The notes under the pieces: generated by a model | What the model saw: the letters and a program-made list of their open reading frames with translations, nothing else | The model's database searches: none | Told to the model about the DNA's origin: nothing | Program-made: the position numbers and the translations under genes | Assembly (NCBI RefSeq): GCF_020685205.1 | Contig: NZ_JAJERB010000001.1 | Location: 744,001 to 808,000, forward strand | Length of the DNA stretch: 64,000 nucleotides | Reading direction: 5' to 3' | From: Hymenobacter translucens | Lineage (GTDB): Bacteria; Bacteroidota; Bacteroidia; Cytophagales; Hymenobacteraceae | Shown: positions 41,314-50,916 of the stretch, one piece after another | Position numbering within the stretch: the first letter of the stretch is position 1 | Layout: every line of letters starts with the position of its first letter

Positions 41314-44106
41314 ATGATTCTTCAGCTTGAAACCCTCCCATACCAACAGCAAGCCATTGATGCCGTGCTGGGCCTCTTTGAAGGTCAGCCTCGAAACAGC
41401 TTCGCCAGTTCCTTTCTACACACAGCTCAAATCAACCGGTGCGACTTAACTTCTGAAGAGCTGCACGACAACGCCAAGCGCATAATGCTGGCTAACGGCC
41501 TCGACCCGACGAAAGCCGGCCACCTTGACACGGCCGAAACGCTAAAAACCCGCCGCGACTTCTGTATTGAGATGGAAACCGGCACCGGCAAAACGTTGGT
41601 GTACTTGCAAACCCTGTATGAACTGTACGAGAACTACGGGTTTTCCAAATTTATCATCGTGGTGCCATCCGTTGCTATCAGGGCCGGAATAGTGGGCACG
41701 ATGGAGAACTTTGGCGAGCAACTAGCTACCCGCTATGGGTTTCGGCTGGGGATGTTTGCCTACGATTCTAAGAAGCTGGACAAAGTGCGTGACTTTGTGA
41801 GAAACCCCGCGCCGCAGGTTATGGTAACCACTATCCAATCCTTTACCAGCGACACGGCTATTCTGAACCAGAGCGGGCGTGACAACAGCATTGACGGGCT
41901 AACCTATCTGCAAGCCTTGGGCCGGACGCACCCCATCATTGTGATGGATGAGCCGCAGGAAGGCATGGATACCGACAATGCCGTTGAACGCCTGCAACCG
42001 CTGAACGCGCTGGCTACGCTCCGCTATTCCGCGACGCATAAGGTGTTGCGCAACCGGCTGTACCGCCTCACGCCCTACGATTCGTACCGTGAGGGTTTGG
42101 TGAAGAAAATAGAAGTGCTAACCGTAGCCGAGAAGGGCGACGAGGCAACGCTAAAACTAGCTCTCACCGAGGTTAATGCTACTCAGCTAGCAGTACCTAA
42201 AGCCAAGCTGATGTTCTGGAAACAGGAAGCCACCGGCATTAAGTGGAAAGAAAGTCCTTGGCTGAGGAAGGGTGACAAGTTGAGCGAGAAGGCTAACAAC
42301 CCAAGCTACGCCGGCTATGAAATTGAGCGTATCTGGAAAGCTGGGTTTGGTAATGCTCCCTATAAAATAGCCTTCACTAATGGTGTAGAGCTAACCCAAG
42401 GACAGATGCCCGGAGACAGAGCTGGTCTGTTTCGCTTGCAGCTAAAGTACCTTCTGCTACGCCACTTTGAAAAACGCGCCAAGCTGCACCCACTGGGCAT
42501 TAAGTGCCTAGCATTGGTATTTATCGACACCGTAGCCAACTATGTAGGCGAGGAGCCACTAATCAAGAATTTGTTTGAGGAAGAATACCGGCTTGCCTAT
42601 GCCGAGCACAATGGCGGAACCGTCCCTACGCCTGAGCAGGTAACGGACGTGCAAGGCTACTACTTCTCGTCAAGTGCTGGCAAGAAAAACCCTGCTCCAG
42701 AGGATTACACCGATTCGGCCAAGGCAATGGCTGGTAACGGCGACATGTACCGGCTTATCCTAAAAGAGAAGGCCAAGCTGCTGGCGCTGGATAATCCGGT
42801 TGAAATAATATTTACGCACTCAGCACTAGGGGTAGGCTGGGATAACCCCAATATCTTCACCATTGCCACGCTCAATAATGCCTATTCTGATATTCGGAAA
42901 CGGCAGGAAATCGGGCGCGGGCTGCGTTTATGTGTGAACCAAGCGGGCATTCGGCAGCGCGACGCTGCCGACACCCCGGAGGGCGAAGAAATCAATTTGC
43001 TGACCGTCGTCCCCAATGAAACCTACCAAACCTTCGTCAGCCAGTATCAAGACGACCTGCTTGAAACCGATGGGCAAGTGCTTCCTGGCGCACCTATGCG
43101 CCACCAGCACAAGGGCACAAAGCCGCCCAAGAAAACCGTACGCCGCAATGAGAAGCTGTTTGCCAGTGCCGAGTTCAAAGAGTTCTGGCGAAGGCTGGCC
43201 CGCCGCACTGATTACACAGTGCATTTCAGCGAGGCCGAGCTTATCCGGGAAGGCGCTGCTGCACTAGCGCCGCTGCGTGTGCCGCCCTACGTTGCCGATG
43301 TAACGCTGGTACGCATCCAAAGCCTGGGTAGCACTGCTGACGGGGCCAACATCAAAGTAGCCTACCAAGGCGAAGGCGAAGCTACGGCCCTGAGCGCTCA
43401 GTTAGCGCCTATTGATGCCGTGGAGGAATTGAGCGAAGGTAGTGGTCTAGCTTATATCACTGTGTTGGAAATCATGCAGCAACTTCCAGCTGCTGCCTTG
43501 CGTGAGTTGGCTACAAACCCCGTACGCTGGGTGCAGTTGGCTTTGCCACACCTGCGCCGGGTAGCTACAGAAAATATGCTGCGCGGCCTAGAATACCGAG
43601 TGTTGCCCAACGCTTACTACGACGAGGCTACCATGTTCCCCCCCCATTGGGAAACCTTTGCCGAGAACCTAACCGCCACCCCGCAGCACGGCTTGTATGA
43701 TCATGTGCAGCCTGATAGCAACCCCGAAGCCGACTTTGCTAGCGACGCTGACCGTAACCCCAAGGTGGTGTGCTTCCTGAAATTCCCTGATAAATACCGC
43801 ATACCCATTCCTGGAGGCCGTTACTACGAGCCGGATTGGGGCGTGGTGTATAAACGTAAGAAGTTAAGCGGCGAAGTGGAAGATACTTACTACTTCGTGG
43901 TAGAAACCAAGAGCACCAACGCACTTACCGATACCAAGCAGCTCAGCGAGGACGAAAAGTTTAAGATGGAATGCGCCACCAAGCATTTCGCGGCCCTTGG
44001 CTTAGATGCACAAATCCGCTACGCCGCACCTATCAAGGACTTTGGCACCTTTGAACACCGCATCCAGCACCCCGTCGAAGCCGACTATCCGACAGCTACC
44101 GTCTAG
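41314..44106 (+). CDS. res: Type III restriction endonuclease subunit Res
   Basis: 930 residues from ATG 41314 (MILQLETLPYQQQAI). SF2 translocase with Walker A METGTGKT (87-94), DEPQ box IIVMDEPQ (about 210), later motif ALGVGWDNPNIF and RQEIGRGLRL. C-terminal PD-(D/E)xK nuclease: PDWGVVY then FVVETKST (about 840-865). Cuts DNA away from head-to-head unmethylated sites only in complex with Mod. Mod starts 14 bp downstream. Order res-mod is the reverse of the commonest arrangement but known. Confidence 0.93.
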   Translation: MILQLETLPYQQQAIDAVLGLFEGQPRNSFASSFLHTAQINRCDLTSEELHDNAKRIMLANGLDPTKAGHLDTAETLKTRRDFCIEMETGTGKTLVYLQTLYELYENYGFSKFIIVVPSVAIRAGIVGTMENFGEQLATRYGFRLGMFAYDSKKLDKVRDFVRNPAPQVMVTTIQSFTSDTAILNQSGRDNSIDGLTYLQALGRTHPIIVMDEPQEGMDTDNAVERLQPLNALATLRYSATHKVLRNRLYRLTPYDSYREGLVKKIEVLTVAEKGDEATLKLALTEVNATQLAVPKAKLMFWKQEATGIKWKESPWLRKGDKLSEKANNPSYAGYEIERIWKAGFGNAPYKIAFTNGVELTQGQMPGDRAGLFRLQLKYLLLRHFEKRAKLHPLGIKCLALVFIDTVANYVGEEPLIKNLFEEEYRLAYAEHNGGTVPTPEQVTDVQGYYFSSSAGKKNPAPEDYTDSAKAMAGNGDMYRLILKEKAKLLALDNPVEIIFTHSALGVGWDNPNIFTIATLNNAYSDIRKRQEIGRGLRLCVNQAGIRQRDAADTPEGEEINLLTVVPNETYQTFVSQYQDDLLETDGQVLPGAPMRHQHKGTKPPKKTVRRNEKLFASAEFKEFWRRLARRTDYTVHFSEAELIREGAAALAPLRVPPYVADVTLVRIQSLGSTADGANIKVAYQGEGEATALSAQLAPIDAVEELSEGSGLAYITVLEIMQQLPAAALRELATNPVRWVQLALPHLRRVATENMLRGLEYRVLPNAYYDEATMFPPHWETFAENLTATPQHGLYDHVQPDSNPEADFASDADRNPKVVCFLKFPDKYRIPIPGGRYYEPDWGVVYKRKKLSGEVEDTYYFVVETKSTNALTDTKQLSEDEKFKMECATKHFAALGLDAQIRYAAPIKDFGTFEHRIQHPVEADYPTATV

Positions 44107-44120
44107 CTCCACCCGTCCCA

Positions 44121-46088
44121 ATGGAAACCCTGAACGATTACCTACCTACTACTCCTGACCTGAACGCAGAACGCTTGGCCGACCTGCGCCGCCTCTGGCC
44201 CGACCTCTTTACTAATGAGGGCCATCCTAACCCCACCGCCTTGCAGGCCGCCCTTAGCCTTACTACCCCGGCCGCCGAACGCTACGCCTTTACGTGGAGC
44301 GGCAAAACTACTGCACGACAAAACGCATTTTCGCCTACCACCGCCACACTAGTACCTGACGAGGACCGTTCTTTCCAGCCTGAAAAAGGCCGTCACGCCA
44401 TCATTGAGGGCGACAACCTGCAAGTGTTGAAGCTGCTGCTGGCCGGCTACCGCGAACGGGTAAAGTGCATCTACATTGACCCGCCTTACAACACCGGCAA
44501 GGACTTCGTGTACCCCGATAATTACACCGAAGGCAAGGTGCCCTATTGGGAGCAAACCGGCGGCATCCAAAACGGAATACGCACTGATACCAATCCCGAT
44601 ACCAACGGCCGTTACCACTCTGATTGGCTCTCAATGATGTACAGCCGCTTACTGCTAGCCCGGCAGTTGCTGCGTATTGATGGTTACTTGGTAGTCAGTA
44701 TTGATGATGCTGAAATGGCTAATCTCAAACGCCTGCTTGACGATGTATTCGGGGAGGAAAACTTTGTTGCCTCTCTGGTATGGGACCGGAACCGAAAAAA
44801 TGATGCTAAATTCTTTTCAGTTGGTCACGAATACATGATTGTGTATGCCAAGGACAAAGGCTATTTGAAGGAGAGTGGCACTGTATTAAGAGTTGACAAA
44901 GAGGGGGTTGACGAAGTACGTGGATTGTTTGAAGCGCTTCGTAAAGAGCACAAGGATAATTGGGAGAAAGTGCGCCTCGGCCTAAAGGCATTTTTCACCG
45001 AGTTAGATGATAAAGATCCACGCAAGCCATTGGCTCGCTTCACTAAAGTGGATCAGGAGGGGCCCTATAGAGATGATGGCAACATTAGTTGGCCCGGCGG
45101 TGGCGGCCCCACTTACGAAGTGCTGCATCCTGAAACAAAGAAGGCTTGTAAGCAGCCTAGTAGAGGCTGGGTGTATGGTACACCAGAAAGATTTTGGCAG
45201 AAATACTCTGAGGGAGTTGTTGTCTTTGGTTCTGATGAAACTACTGTGCCGAGCATTCGCACGAACCTGTTCGACAAGACAACGCAAGTCATGCGAAGCG
45301 TAGACTTTAGCTACGCGCAAACTGCCTCGCAGGAATTTGCCAAAATCTTTGACGGCAAAAAGATTTTTCAGAACCCGAAGCCCATTTCTGACATACGTCG
45401 ATTGGTAGAATACCTCACAAGTGAGGATGATATTGTGCTTGACTTCTTTGCTGGGTCAGGCACAACCGGCCATGCTGTAATGCAAGCGAATGGAGGGCGC
45501 CAATTCATACTTGTACAGCTACCTGAGTGTATCAAGGAAAGCAAGTCTGCCTACAAAGAAGGGTACCGTAAAATCTCGGATATCACCATTGAGCGCTGTC
45601 GCCGTGCCGTAGCCGGCTACGGTTCAGCCCCACAACCGCTGGAAACCGGCTTCCGGGTATGGCGCTTGGAGCCCAGCCGCTTCCCGGCCGCCACCTTTCA
45701 GCCCAAGCCGGGTCAGTCTGCCGACGAGCAACTAGCTGAGCTAAAGAAGTATTTGGCCGACAAGCGAGCCGCTCTGCAACTACCTTTTATGGATGACGAC
45801 CAGCCAGCTCGCGTCGCTGAAATTCTGCTAAAAAACGGTTTCTCACTCAATTACACCCTATCGGAGCAGTTGTCCGAGTACACCCACAACCGCATCGTGC
45901 GCGTCACTGACCAAGAGACCAACAAAACAGCTCTGCTCTGTCTTGATGATGCTCTCACCGATGCAACGGTGCAGCAGCTCAGCCACCAGCCACCAGCCGA
46001 GAAGTTCATTACCCCCGAGCGCGCCTTCAACACCACTGCCAAGTGGAACCTCAAAATGCACCTGAAGGATAACTTGCTTGCCACTTAG
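44121..46088 (+). CDS. mod: Type III R-M DNA adenine methyltransferase Mod
   Basis: 655 residues. Beta-class N6-adenine methyltransferase: motif IV DPPYNTG at 120 precedes the AdoMet motif FAGSGTT at 443-449. The target-recognition region lies between (about residues 220-405, bases 44780-45340) and is visibly AT-richer than the flanks, as if exchanged. Methylates one strand of the recognition site and gives specificity to Res. No simple-sequence repeat tract for phase variation is seen. Confidence 0.93.
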   Translation: METLNDYLPTTPDLNAERLADLRRLWPDLFTNEGHPNPTALQAALSLTTPAAERYAFTWSGKTTARQNAFSPTTATLVPDEDRSFQPEKGRHAIIEGDNLQVLKLLLAGYRERVKCIYIDPPYNTGKDFVYPDNYTEGKVPYWEQTGGIQNGIRTDTNPDTNGRYHSDWLSMMYSRLLLARQLLRIDGYLVVSIDDAEMANLKRLLDDVFGEENFVASLVWDRNRKNDAKFFSVGHEYMIVYAKDKGYLKESGTVLRVDKEGVDEVRGLFEALRKEHKDNWEKVRLGLKAFFTELDDKDPRKPLARFTKVDQEGPYRDDGNISWPGGGGPTYEVLHPETKKACKQPSRGWVYGTPERFWQKYSEGVVVFGSDETTVPSIRTNLFDKTTQVMRSVDFSYAQTASQEFAKIFDGKKIFQNPKPISDIRRLVEYLTSEDDIVLDFFAGSGTTGHAVMQANGGRQFILVQLPECIKESKSAYKEGYRKISDITIERCRRAVAGYGSAPQPLETGFRVWRLEPSRFPAATFQPKPGQSADEQLAELKKYLADKRAALQLPFMDDDQPARVAEILLKNGFSLNYTLSEQLSEYTHNRIVRVTDQETNKTALLCLDDALTDATVQQLSHQPPAEKFITPERAFNTTAKWNLKMHLKDNLLAT

Positions 46089-46108
46089 TGCTTCCCAGCC
46101 GACTCCTT

Positions 46109-46444
46109 ATGTTTAACAACACATGTATCCGGTATGAGGGACGCGAGTACGAGATTTTCTGGACCACCCAGAACGCACTTCACATTTGTGCCCGGTTCAA
46201 TCGTGACTCTCTACACGACATCCACCATGAGGATATTTCTCGGCTATTGGGTCACTACGATGCTGCCATACCTATGGGTAAGGATCGTTATGTGTTTCTA
46301 AACTGGAAAAATCAACAAAATTGTGTGTATGAGTTTCACCTATATTTAGTGGCAGGTAGTAGGAACCGCCTTGGTCGTTGTGTCGTTAAATCAGCGTATC
46401 GTAGTAACAAGCAGCAGTATATTGCTCTCGCTAAAAAAGCTTGA
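46109..46444 (+). CDS. Unknown small protein behind mod
   Basis: 111 residues from ATG 46109; a GTG overlapping the mod stop (46088) would give 118. No family recognised: MFNNTCIRYEGREYEIFWT, VFLNWKNQQNCVYEFHLYL are strand-rich. Translationally close to mod, and AT-rich like the rest of this part of the island. Could be an accessory to the R-M system or separate cargo; nothing decides. Confidence 0.55.
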   Translation: MFNNTCIRYEGREYEIFWTTQNALHICARFNRDSLHDIHHEDISRLLGHYDAAIPMGKDRYVFLNWKNQQNCVYEFHLYLVAGSRNRLGRCVVKSAYRSNKQQYIALAKKA

Positions 46445-46453
46445 GTTTGAGCC

Positions 46454-46768
46454 ATGAAGAAGCCAGACAAACCTACTCAGTCACCAAATGAAGGTCCAGG
46501 GGGGAACGCTGGCAACTTCTTGCCCTCACTCGTGACTGCCCCGACAGCAGCGGCTAGTCGTCTACAGGTGTTTATCCAGCATTCACAATCACATGTTGTT
46601 GAACTAGCTAAGCGTCGAGGTGAGTACGTTGACCCTTATTTATTTGACTCTGGTTTTTACGAGAGCAAAGCTGAGTATGAGGAACTCCATAAGACAGTAG
46701 ATCATAATATCAAACTTCGGGCTGAGGTAGAGTTTTCCAAGCCAACTCGCAAACGTCGCCAAAAGTAA
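46454..46768 (+). CDS. Unknown small protein
   Basis: 104 residues starting 9 bp after the previous stop, so probably co-transcribed. Low-complexity start rich in Pro/Gly/Asn, then a helical part VFIQHSQSHVVELAKRRGEYVDPYLF and a basic end KPTRKRRQK. No family recognised. Confidence 0.5.
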   Translation: MKKPDKPTQSPNEGPGGNAGNFLPSLVTAPTAAASRLQVFIQHSQSHVVELAKRRGEYVDPYLFDSGFYESKAEYEELHKTVDHNIKLRAEVEFSKPTRKRRQK

Positions 46769-46817
46769 AATGTGATATGTGGCTCTGATCTACGACCAAG
46801 CCCCCCCTTCTACAGTC

Positions 46818-46864
46818 AAGCCCCCATTCAGGAAAGTCATTCCGACAGACCTGGGTGGGGGCTT
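46818..46864. terminator. Convergent-gene terminator in the island
   Basis: AAGCCCCC .. GGGGGCTT with inner CAGG/CCTG between the convergent plus and minus gene blocks; T run weak. Confidence 0.5.
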
Positions 46865-46973
46865 CTTGCTGGGGGTAGCCCTACTTGTTGTGTAATCCAT
46901 ACCCTGTCTCTGTAAGCACCTCAGCCTACTAGAAGAAAGGCGGTTTCTACCTTACGATCAGGGTGTATAAACA

Positions 46974-48227
46974 TCATACACTTTTCGTCTCTACTACCCG
47001 CCCAAACACCTTACATAAAGCAAAGTATTTCAGGCTGTTATCCATATTTATAGCTGTTTCAGGCTGAAACAACTGAGGTAGTCGAAATAACCGTTTCACC
47101 GACCTTGCAGCGTTATGCTTCCGGTTATTCACAGCGTTGCGGCATTGCTTACCAGCCGCTCCATAACGTGCCTGACTACAAAACTTAGAGTTGGCTGATT
47201 GGCTGCTTATATCCCGACCACATGATTGGCACCTGCGGCTTCCACTATCGAGTGCCATACCTACTTCTACCTCTGTAACCAAGGGGTTACTTCTTGGATT
47301 GAAAGGTAGTCCTACTCGGTCCAAAAGGCAGGTTAATTCTGGGATAGCAGTTGCTGTTAGGAGTTGTTGCCACTTGGCTGCTACTCCCTGCATTGCCTGC
47401 TGGTGCAGGGTATCTACGCAGCGGGTTTGCAGCAATTCGCGAAAGTTCTTCTTCTTCTTCTGAAAACTCGCTTCATGGTGTTGCCGCAAGTGTTGCCAGT
47501 AGTTTGGATTGGCCCCATGTAGTAGTAATTGCCGCTCATTGTCAGTTAGATCGGCACTTATATCTACCGGAGCGAATAGCGTTTGCCGCATCATATTCTG
47601 CAAGCGCTGGCCTAGCCTTTCCAAGCACATTGGTTTCAGTAGGTCGGCCAACATAGTTATATCGTCAGCCTTTACCCAAACCATCTTTTTTACCTTCACC
47701 TCAGCCCGTAATAGAGGCAAAGGTGTATGGTGTCCCTTATCAAGCAAGTGCAACTGCTTATCGTACAATTTGACGTTGTAGCGCTGGGTCTCAGCTTCCA
47801 AGTAGTAACCGTTGCCACTGTAGGTACGCAACCCAAACTGTTCCGTCTTGCACAAAACTGCACGACGTAGCAGGTCAATAGCGGGTGCGCTTAATGACAC
47901 ATTTACGCCAAACTCGAAGGATTGCAGCTTCGCCTGGGTTGGGTCAATCCCGAACTCCCTTTCCAGCAGGGCCACGGTCTCCGCCAAGGCTACTTGCGGA
48001 AAGTCGCTTCCATTATGTATTCCGTGCCAGAACTTATGCAAGCTGCCGGACACCAAGGTCCGACCCGAGTCCCACGCCTCGAAGGTCAGGTGTCGGTACG
48101 TAGCCGTCTGGCAAGGCTTACACTCACCGGTCTTTCTATTGACCAGTGCATGAAAGTCAAGTAGCGGATTGATTTGGATGCGTAGTCCAACGGAGGCGGG
48201 CAGCTCCAGCTTCACAAAGTCTATCAT
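46974..48227 (-). CDS. Rep-like (phage/plasmid replication initiation type) protein
   Basis: 417 residues. Opens MIDFVKLELPASVGLRIQ, with SGSLHKFWHGIHNGSDF, FEFGVNVSLS, YNVKLYDKQLHLL and LRAEVKVKKM. That order is known to me from Bacteroidota element proteins related to filamentous-phage/plasmid Rep. The C-terminal part carries a zinc-ribbon-like RRCQSCGRDISSQSANSKFC and further Cys. Position next to xis-like and integrase genes supports replication of the excised circle. The nicking Tyr cannot be picked with certainty, so activity is inferred. Confidence 0.5.
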   Translation of the reverse strand: MIDFVKLELPASVGLRIQINPLLDFHALVNRKTGECKPCQTATYRHLTFEAWDSGRTLVSGSLHKFWHGIHNGSDFPQVALAETVALLEREFGIDPTQAKLQSFEFGVNVSLSAPAIDLLRRAVLCKTEQFGLRTYSGNGYYLEAETQRYNVKLYDKQLHLLDKGHHTPLPLLRAEVKVKKMVWVKADDITMLADLLKPMCLERLGQRLQNMMRQTLFAPVDISADLTDNERQLLLHGANPNYWQHLRQHHEASFQKKKKNFRELLQTRCVDTLHQQAMQGVAAKWQQLLTATAIPELTCLLDRVGLPFNPRSNPLVTEVEVGMALDSGSRRCQSCGRDISSQSANSKFCSQARYGAAGKQCRNAVNNRKHNAARSVKRLFRLPQLFQPETAINMDNSLKYFALCKVFGRVVETKSV

Positions 48228-48230
48228 CCC

Positions 48231-48539
48231 CTACCCTCTTTTGCGTGTTTGCTGATACCGCTGATGCGTCCGGCCTGCATCCAGAATTGCAGCCCGCTCG
48301 AAGTACACACGTCGCCCTAAACGAATGAAAGGCACAATACCCTTCTTCTTCCACTCAGTTAGGGTTGTTTTGGAAATACCGAACTCCCGGCACGCCTCCG
48401 TAATAGTGAGCAGCGAATCAGAGGGTGCTGCTACGGCTGGCTGCAACAGGGCAGGCGGTAGTAACTCAATCAGTGTAGCTCTGATTAAGTCGCGAAAGGA
48501 TTCCGGGCTATCGGCCAGGACAAGCAGGTTGTTGAGCAT
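48231..48539 (-). CDS. Excisionase-like helix-turn-helix protein
   Basis: 102 residues. MerR/HTH_17-type domain at about 43-90: LLTITEACREFGISKTTLTEWKKKGIVPFIRLGRRVYFE. Such proteins in Bacteroidota elements act as excision or replication regulators. Its stop is 4 bp before the Rep-like gene start, so the two are co-translated. A related HTH is at 63411. Confidence 0.82.
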   Translation of the reverse strand: MLNNLLVLADSPESFRDLIRATLIELLPPALLQPAVAAPSDSLLTITEACREFGISKTTLTEWKKKGIVPFIRLGRRVYFERAAILDAGRTHQRYQQTRKRG

Positions 48540-48619
48540 CGTAGGTGCTGTTAGGGTTTAACTGCACCAAAATTTGCCCCCTATGGAAGTTACCCAGAGT
48601 TACAATAACTCTTCTACAA

Positions 48620-49453
48620 TCACTTAGGGCCTTTTCTCTTCTTGTCGTTGGGCCTTATAGAATCAAACTTGGCCTTACCCTCCGTTATCTTGTTATAGGT
48701 TGTTTCCTGCGTACGCCTATCCTCGGTTTTGTCTTTGAAGTAAGTTTCCAAGGTAGCCCAGGGCTCACCCTTAGAATCTACACGGCGAGCAGCAGATAGG
48801 TCGAAGAGACCACAAATGGCACGGCACGTTACCTCCCATGTGGCACTATAAGGTTGATCCGGACTTGGAAGGCGGATATATCCCTTTCTGTCCAATTCAA
48901 CAAACAATTCAAGTAGGTTGGTTATGTTACCTTCCCAAAGCAAGGGAGCCGGCAGAGTTGTAGAAGGTACTGTTACTTGCTCTTCTTTTTCAGGGGTAAG
49001 TTCATCTAGCAGTTTCTGGGTTGCGTATCGACTTACTTTCCAACTGTTCCTCACTACATAACAGACAATAATATCAATCGCTACGACGGGGAGATTAGTA
49101 GTTAATTGACCAGTCGGTGAAGCTGCCAGCAGGTCTTGAAATTGGTTATAAAGCTCACGTCCAATTCGCTCAGCTTCTGCTTCATCAGTATTGGTTAGCT
49201 CTGCCAAATCAACAGCATAATCGTATTCATCAAAGAAAGAAAGTAGGGTCCTTAAATAGTATTTTTTACCCTTTCCCGATAGATTCAGGAGGTTTTGCCT
49301 TACTTCTCCTATGTAGTCGCGATATGCCTGTACCAATCGCACAGTAGGGTAAGACAAAGCTTCATTCACAGTAGTCTCGTCATAGAAGCGGATATCACTA
49401 TACGCTTTAAACAGCTTCTTCTGGTACTTATAGCTTAGCAGATTCTTGCCCAT
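48620..49453 (-). CDS. Unknown element protein, weakly RteC-like
   Basis: 277 residues. The segment ITNLLELFVELDRKGYIRLP .. CRAICGLFDLSAARR .. WATLETYFKDKTEDR resembles the RteC-type C-terminal domain known from excision control of Bacteroides conjugative transposons (helix, then a helix-turn-helix-like unit, then a Lys-rich tail). The match is by pattern only. It lies between integrase and xis-like genes, AT-rich, and ends in a basic tail. Confidence 0.45.
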   Translation of the reverse strand: MGKNLLSYKYQKKLFKAYSDIRFYDETTVNEALSYPTVRLVQAYRDYIGEVRQNLLNLSGKGKKYYLRTLLSFFDEYDYAVDLAELTNTDEAEAERIGRELYNQFQDLLAASPTGQLTTNLPVVAIDIIVCYVVRNSWKVSRYATQKLLDELTPEKEEQVTVPSTTLPAPLLWEGNITNLLELFVELDRKGYIRLPSPDQPYSATWEVTCRAICGLFDLSAARRVDSKGEPWATLETYFKDKTEDRRTQETTYNKITEGKAKFDSIRPNDKKRKGPK

Positions 49454-49477
49454 CTTGAGAACTGTTAAGGGGTAACA

Positions 49478-50734
49478 CTACCCAACCCGCATTAATGGCG
49501 CGGCCTGACGTTCTACATACTTTTCAAACTCTCCTTGAACTACAGCATCCGTTATTTTGAGGTAACGGTGAAGGGTCTTATAGTCTTTGTGGCCGGTTAT
49601 TCGCATCACGACCTCTGGCCGCATCCCGCCCTCCAGCGCCAATGTGACGAAGGTGCGTCGAGCCGTATGGGTGCAAATCAGCTTGTGCTTAGGCTGGGTA
49701 GTTGCTACCCGTTGGCTACCCCTGTGCTGGGAGGTGGTGGTTGGGGTATCGATGCTGGCAAGTTGGGCGACTACCTTGAGGTAGGCGTTGGTCTTTTGAT
49801 TGCTAATTACCGGTAGCGCCCGCCCATCGGCCCGACCCGCGTAACGGTTCAGAATAGCTTGAGCCAAAGGAGAAAGAGGCACCCTTAGAAGGTCAGCAGT
49901 TTTGATTGTCGTCAGGACGATATAACCACCTACAATCTGCTCCGGCCGCAGTGCATGCACGTCGGAGAACCGCAAGCCGGTTTCGCACTCAAACAGGAAT
50001 ATATCCCGCGTCTGCTCCAGATAGGGCCGGTTGGATAAGTCCAGCTGATATAGCCGCTCCTTTTCCTGACGAGTCAGATAAACCAGTTCCGGCTCAATTG
50101 CCTCCAGCTTGCGAAACCGTTTGAAGTGGGCGTATTCGTGTAGCTCCTGCTCAAAGGTGGCACCCAAAAACACCTTTAGGTTCTTTACTTGGTTGTTTAT
50201 CGAGGCATTACCCAGGCCAACGGTCTTGAGCAGATAGGTTTTGAAACCTTCGCAGAACGCAGCATCAGTATTCGCAAAGGTGAGCCGGAGCCGGCGGAGC
50301 TTCGCGTATGCAGTTAAGTGCTGGCGGAGGGTGTTGTAGCACTTGATAGTAGCTGCTGCCCTATCGCGCCGGCTGGCCTCTATCCATTTATCCATTTCCT
50401 CCAGCAAGCCGGAAGGCTGGTTAGGCAGTGCACCGGCAGTCACACGGGCGGCCACAGCCCGCAAGTCATCGGGCGTGGTAAGCTTACCTTTTGCTATAAG
50501 CTGCAGATGTGCAGTTTCCAGAGCAGCTGTTAGCACCTTAAGCAGCGCATTCGCATCAGAGAAGTCGTTGAAGTTGCGCCGGTACTTCTGCCCTTTCGCG
50601 TCCCATTGGTCGGGACGGACTGTGAGCGTAGGCAGATAGATTTTCTTGCGCTGCCCTTCCAGGTAGCAGGCAGCATACAAGGCCGTTTCACCAGCGGCCT
50701 TGCCGTCAGTGAGGTAGTATTTGGTACGAAGCAT
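49478..50734 (-). CDS. int: Tyrosine recombinase (integrase)
   Basis: 418 residues, phage_integrase fold with SAM-like core-binding domain about 110-205. Catalytic residues: Arg255 (ETGLRFSDV), His356/Arg359 (HTARR), His382 (TGHKDY) and Tyr391. The arm-binding N-terminus starts RTKYYLTDGKAAGETALYA, the AP2/Arm type usual in this phylum. Faces away from the right att copy. Its promoter overlaps the right arm repeats, implying self-control. Confidence 0.95.
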   Translation of the reverse strand: MLRTKYYLTDGKAAGETALYAACYLEGQRKKIYLPTLTVRPDQWDAKGQKYRRNFNDFSDANALLKVLTAALETAHLQLIAKGKLTTPDDLRAVAARVTAGALPNQPSGLLEEMDKWIEASRRDRAAATIKCYNTLRQHLTAYAKLRRLRLTFANTDAAFCEGFKTYLLKTVGLGNASINNQVKNLKVFLGATFEQELHEYAHFKRFRKLEAIEPELVYLTRQEKERLYQLDLSNRPYLEQTRDIFLFECETGLRFSDVHALRPEQIVGGYIVLTTIKTADLLRVPLSPLAQAILNRYAGRADGRALPVISNQKTNAYLKVVAQLASIDTPTTTSQHRGSQRVATTQPKHKLICTHTARRTFVTLALEGGMRPEVVMRITGHKDYKTLHRYLKITDAVVQGEFEKYVERQAAPLMRVG

Positions 50735-50759
50735 TTCCTAGCTCGGAAAAGTGAATACT

Positions 50760-50801
50760 CCAAGGTACATCCTTTTTCTCACGGGACAACTCACGGGACA
50801 A
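50760..50801 (-). promoter_or_regulatory. int promoter overlapping right arm repeats
   Basis: Minus strand TTG (50787-50789), 19 bp, TACCTTGG (50760-50767, one mismatch to TAnnTTTG). ACGGGACAA is at 50781-50789 and 50793-50801 with 12-bp period, matching the left arm pair; integrase bound there would cover its -33 box. Confidence 0.5.
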
Positions 50802-50916
50802 ATCTTCTGGTCTATCCTGTTCTTACCCGTTCCTACCCTACCTATACAATGCGTTAACTAGCTGTTTTAGGCGTTTTCAGGATAGGTATGGACGGGATAG
50901 GTTAGGAGTTCGGTAG

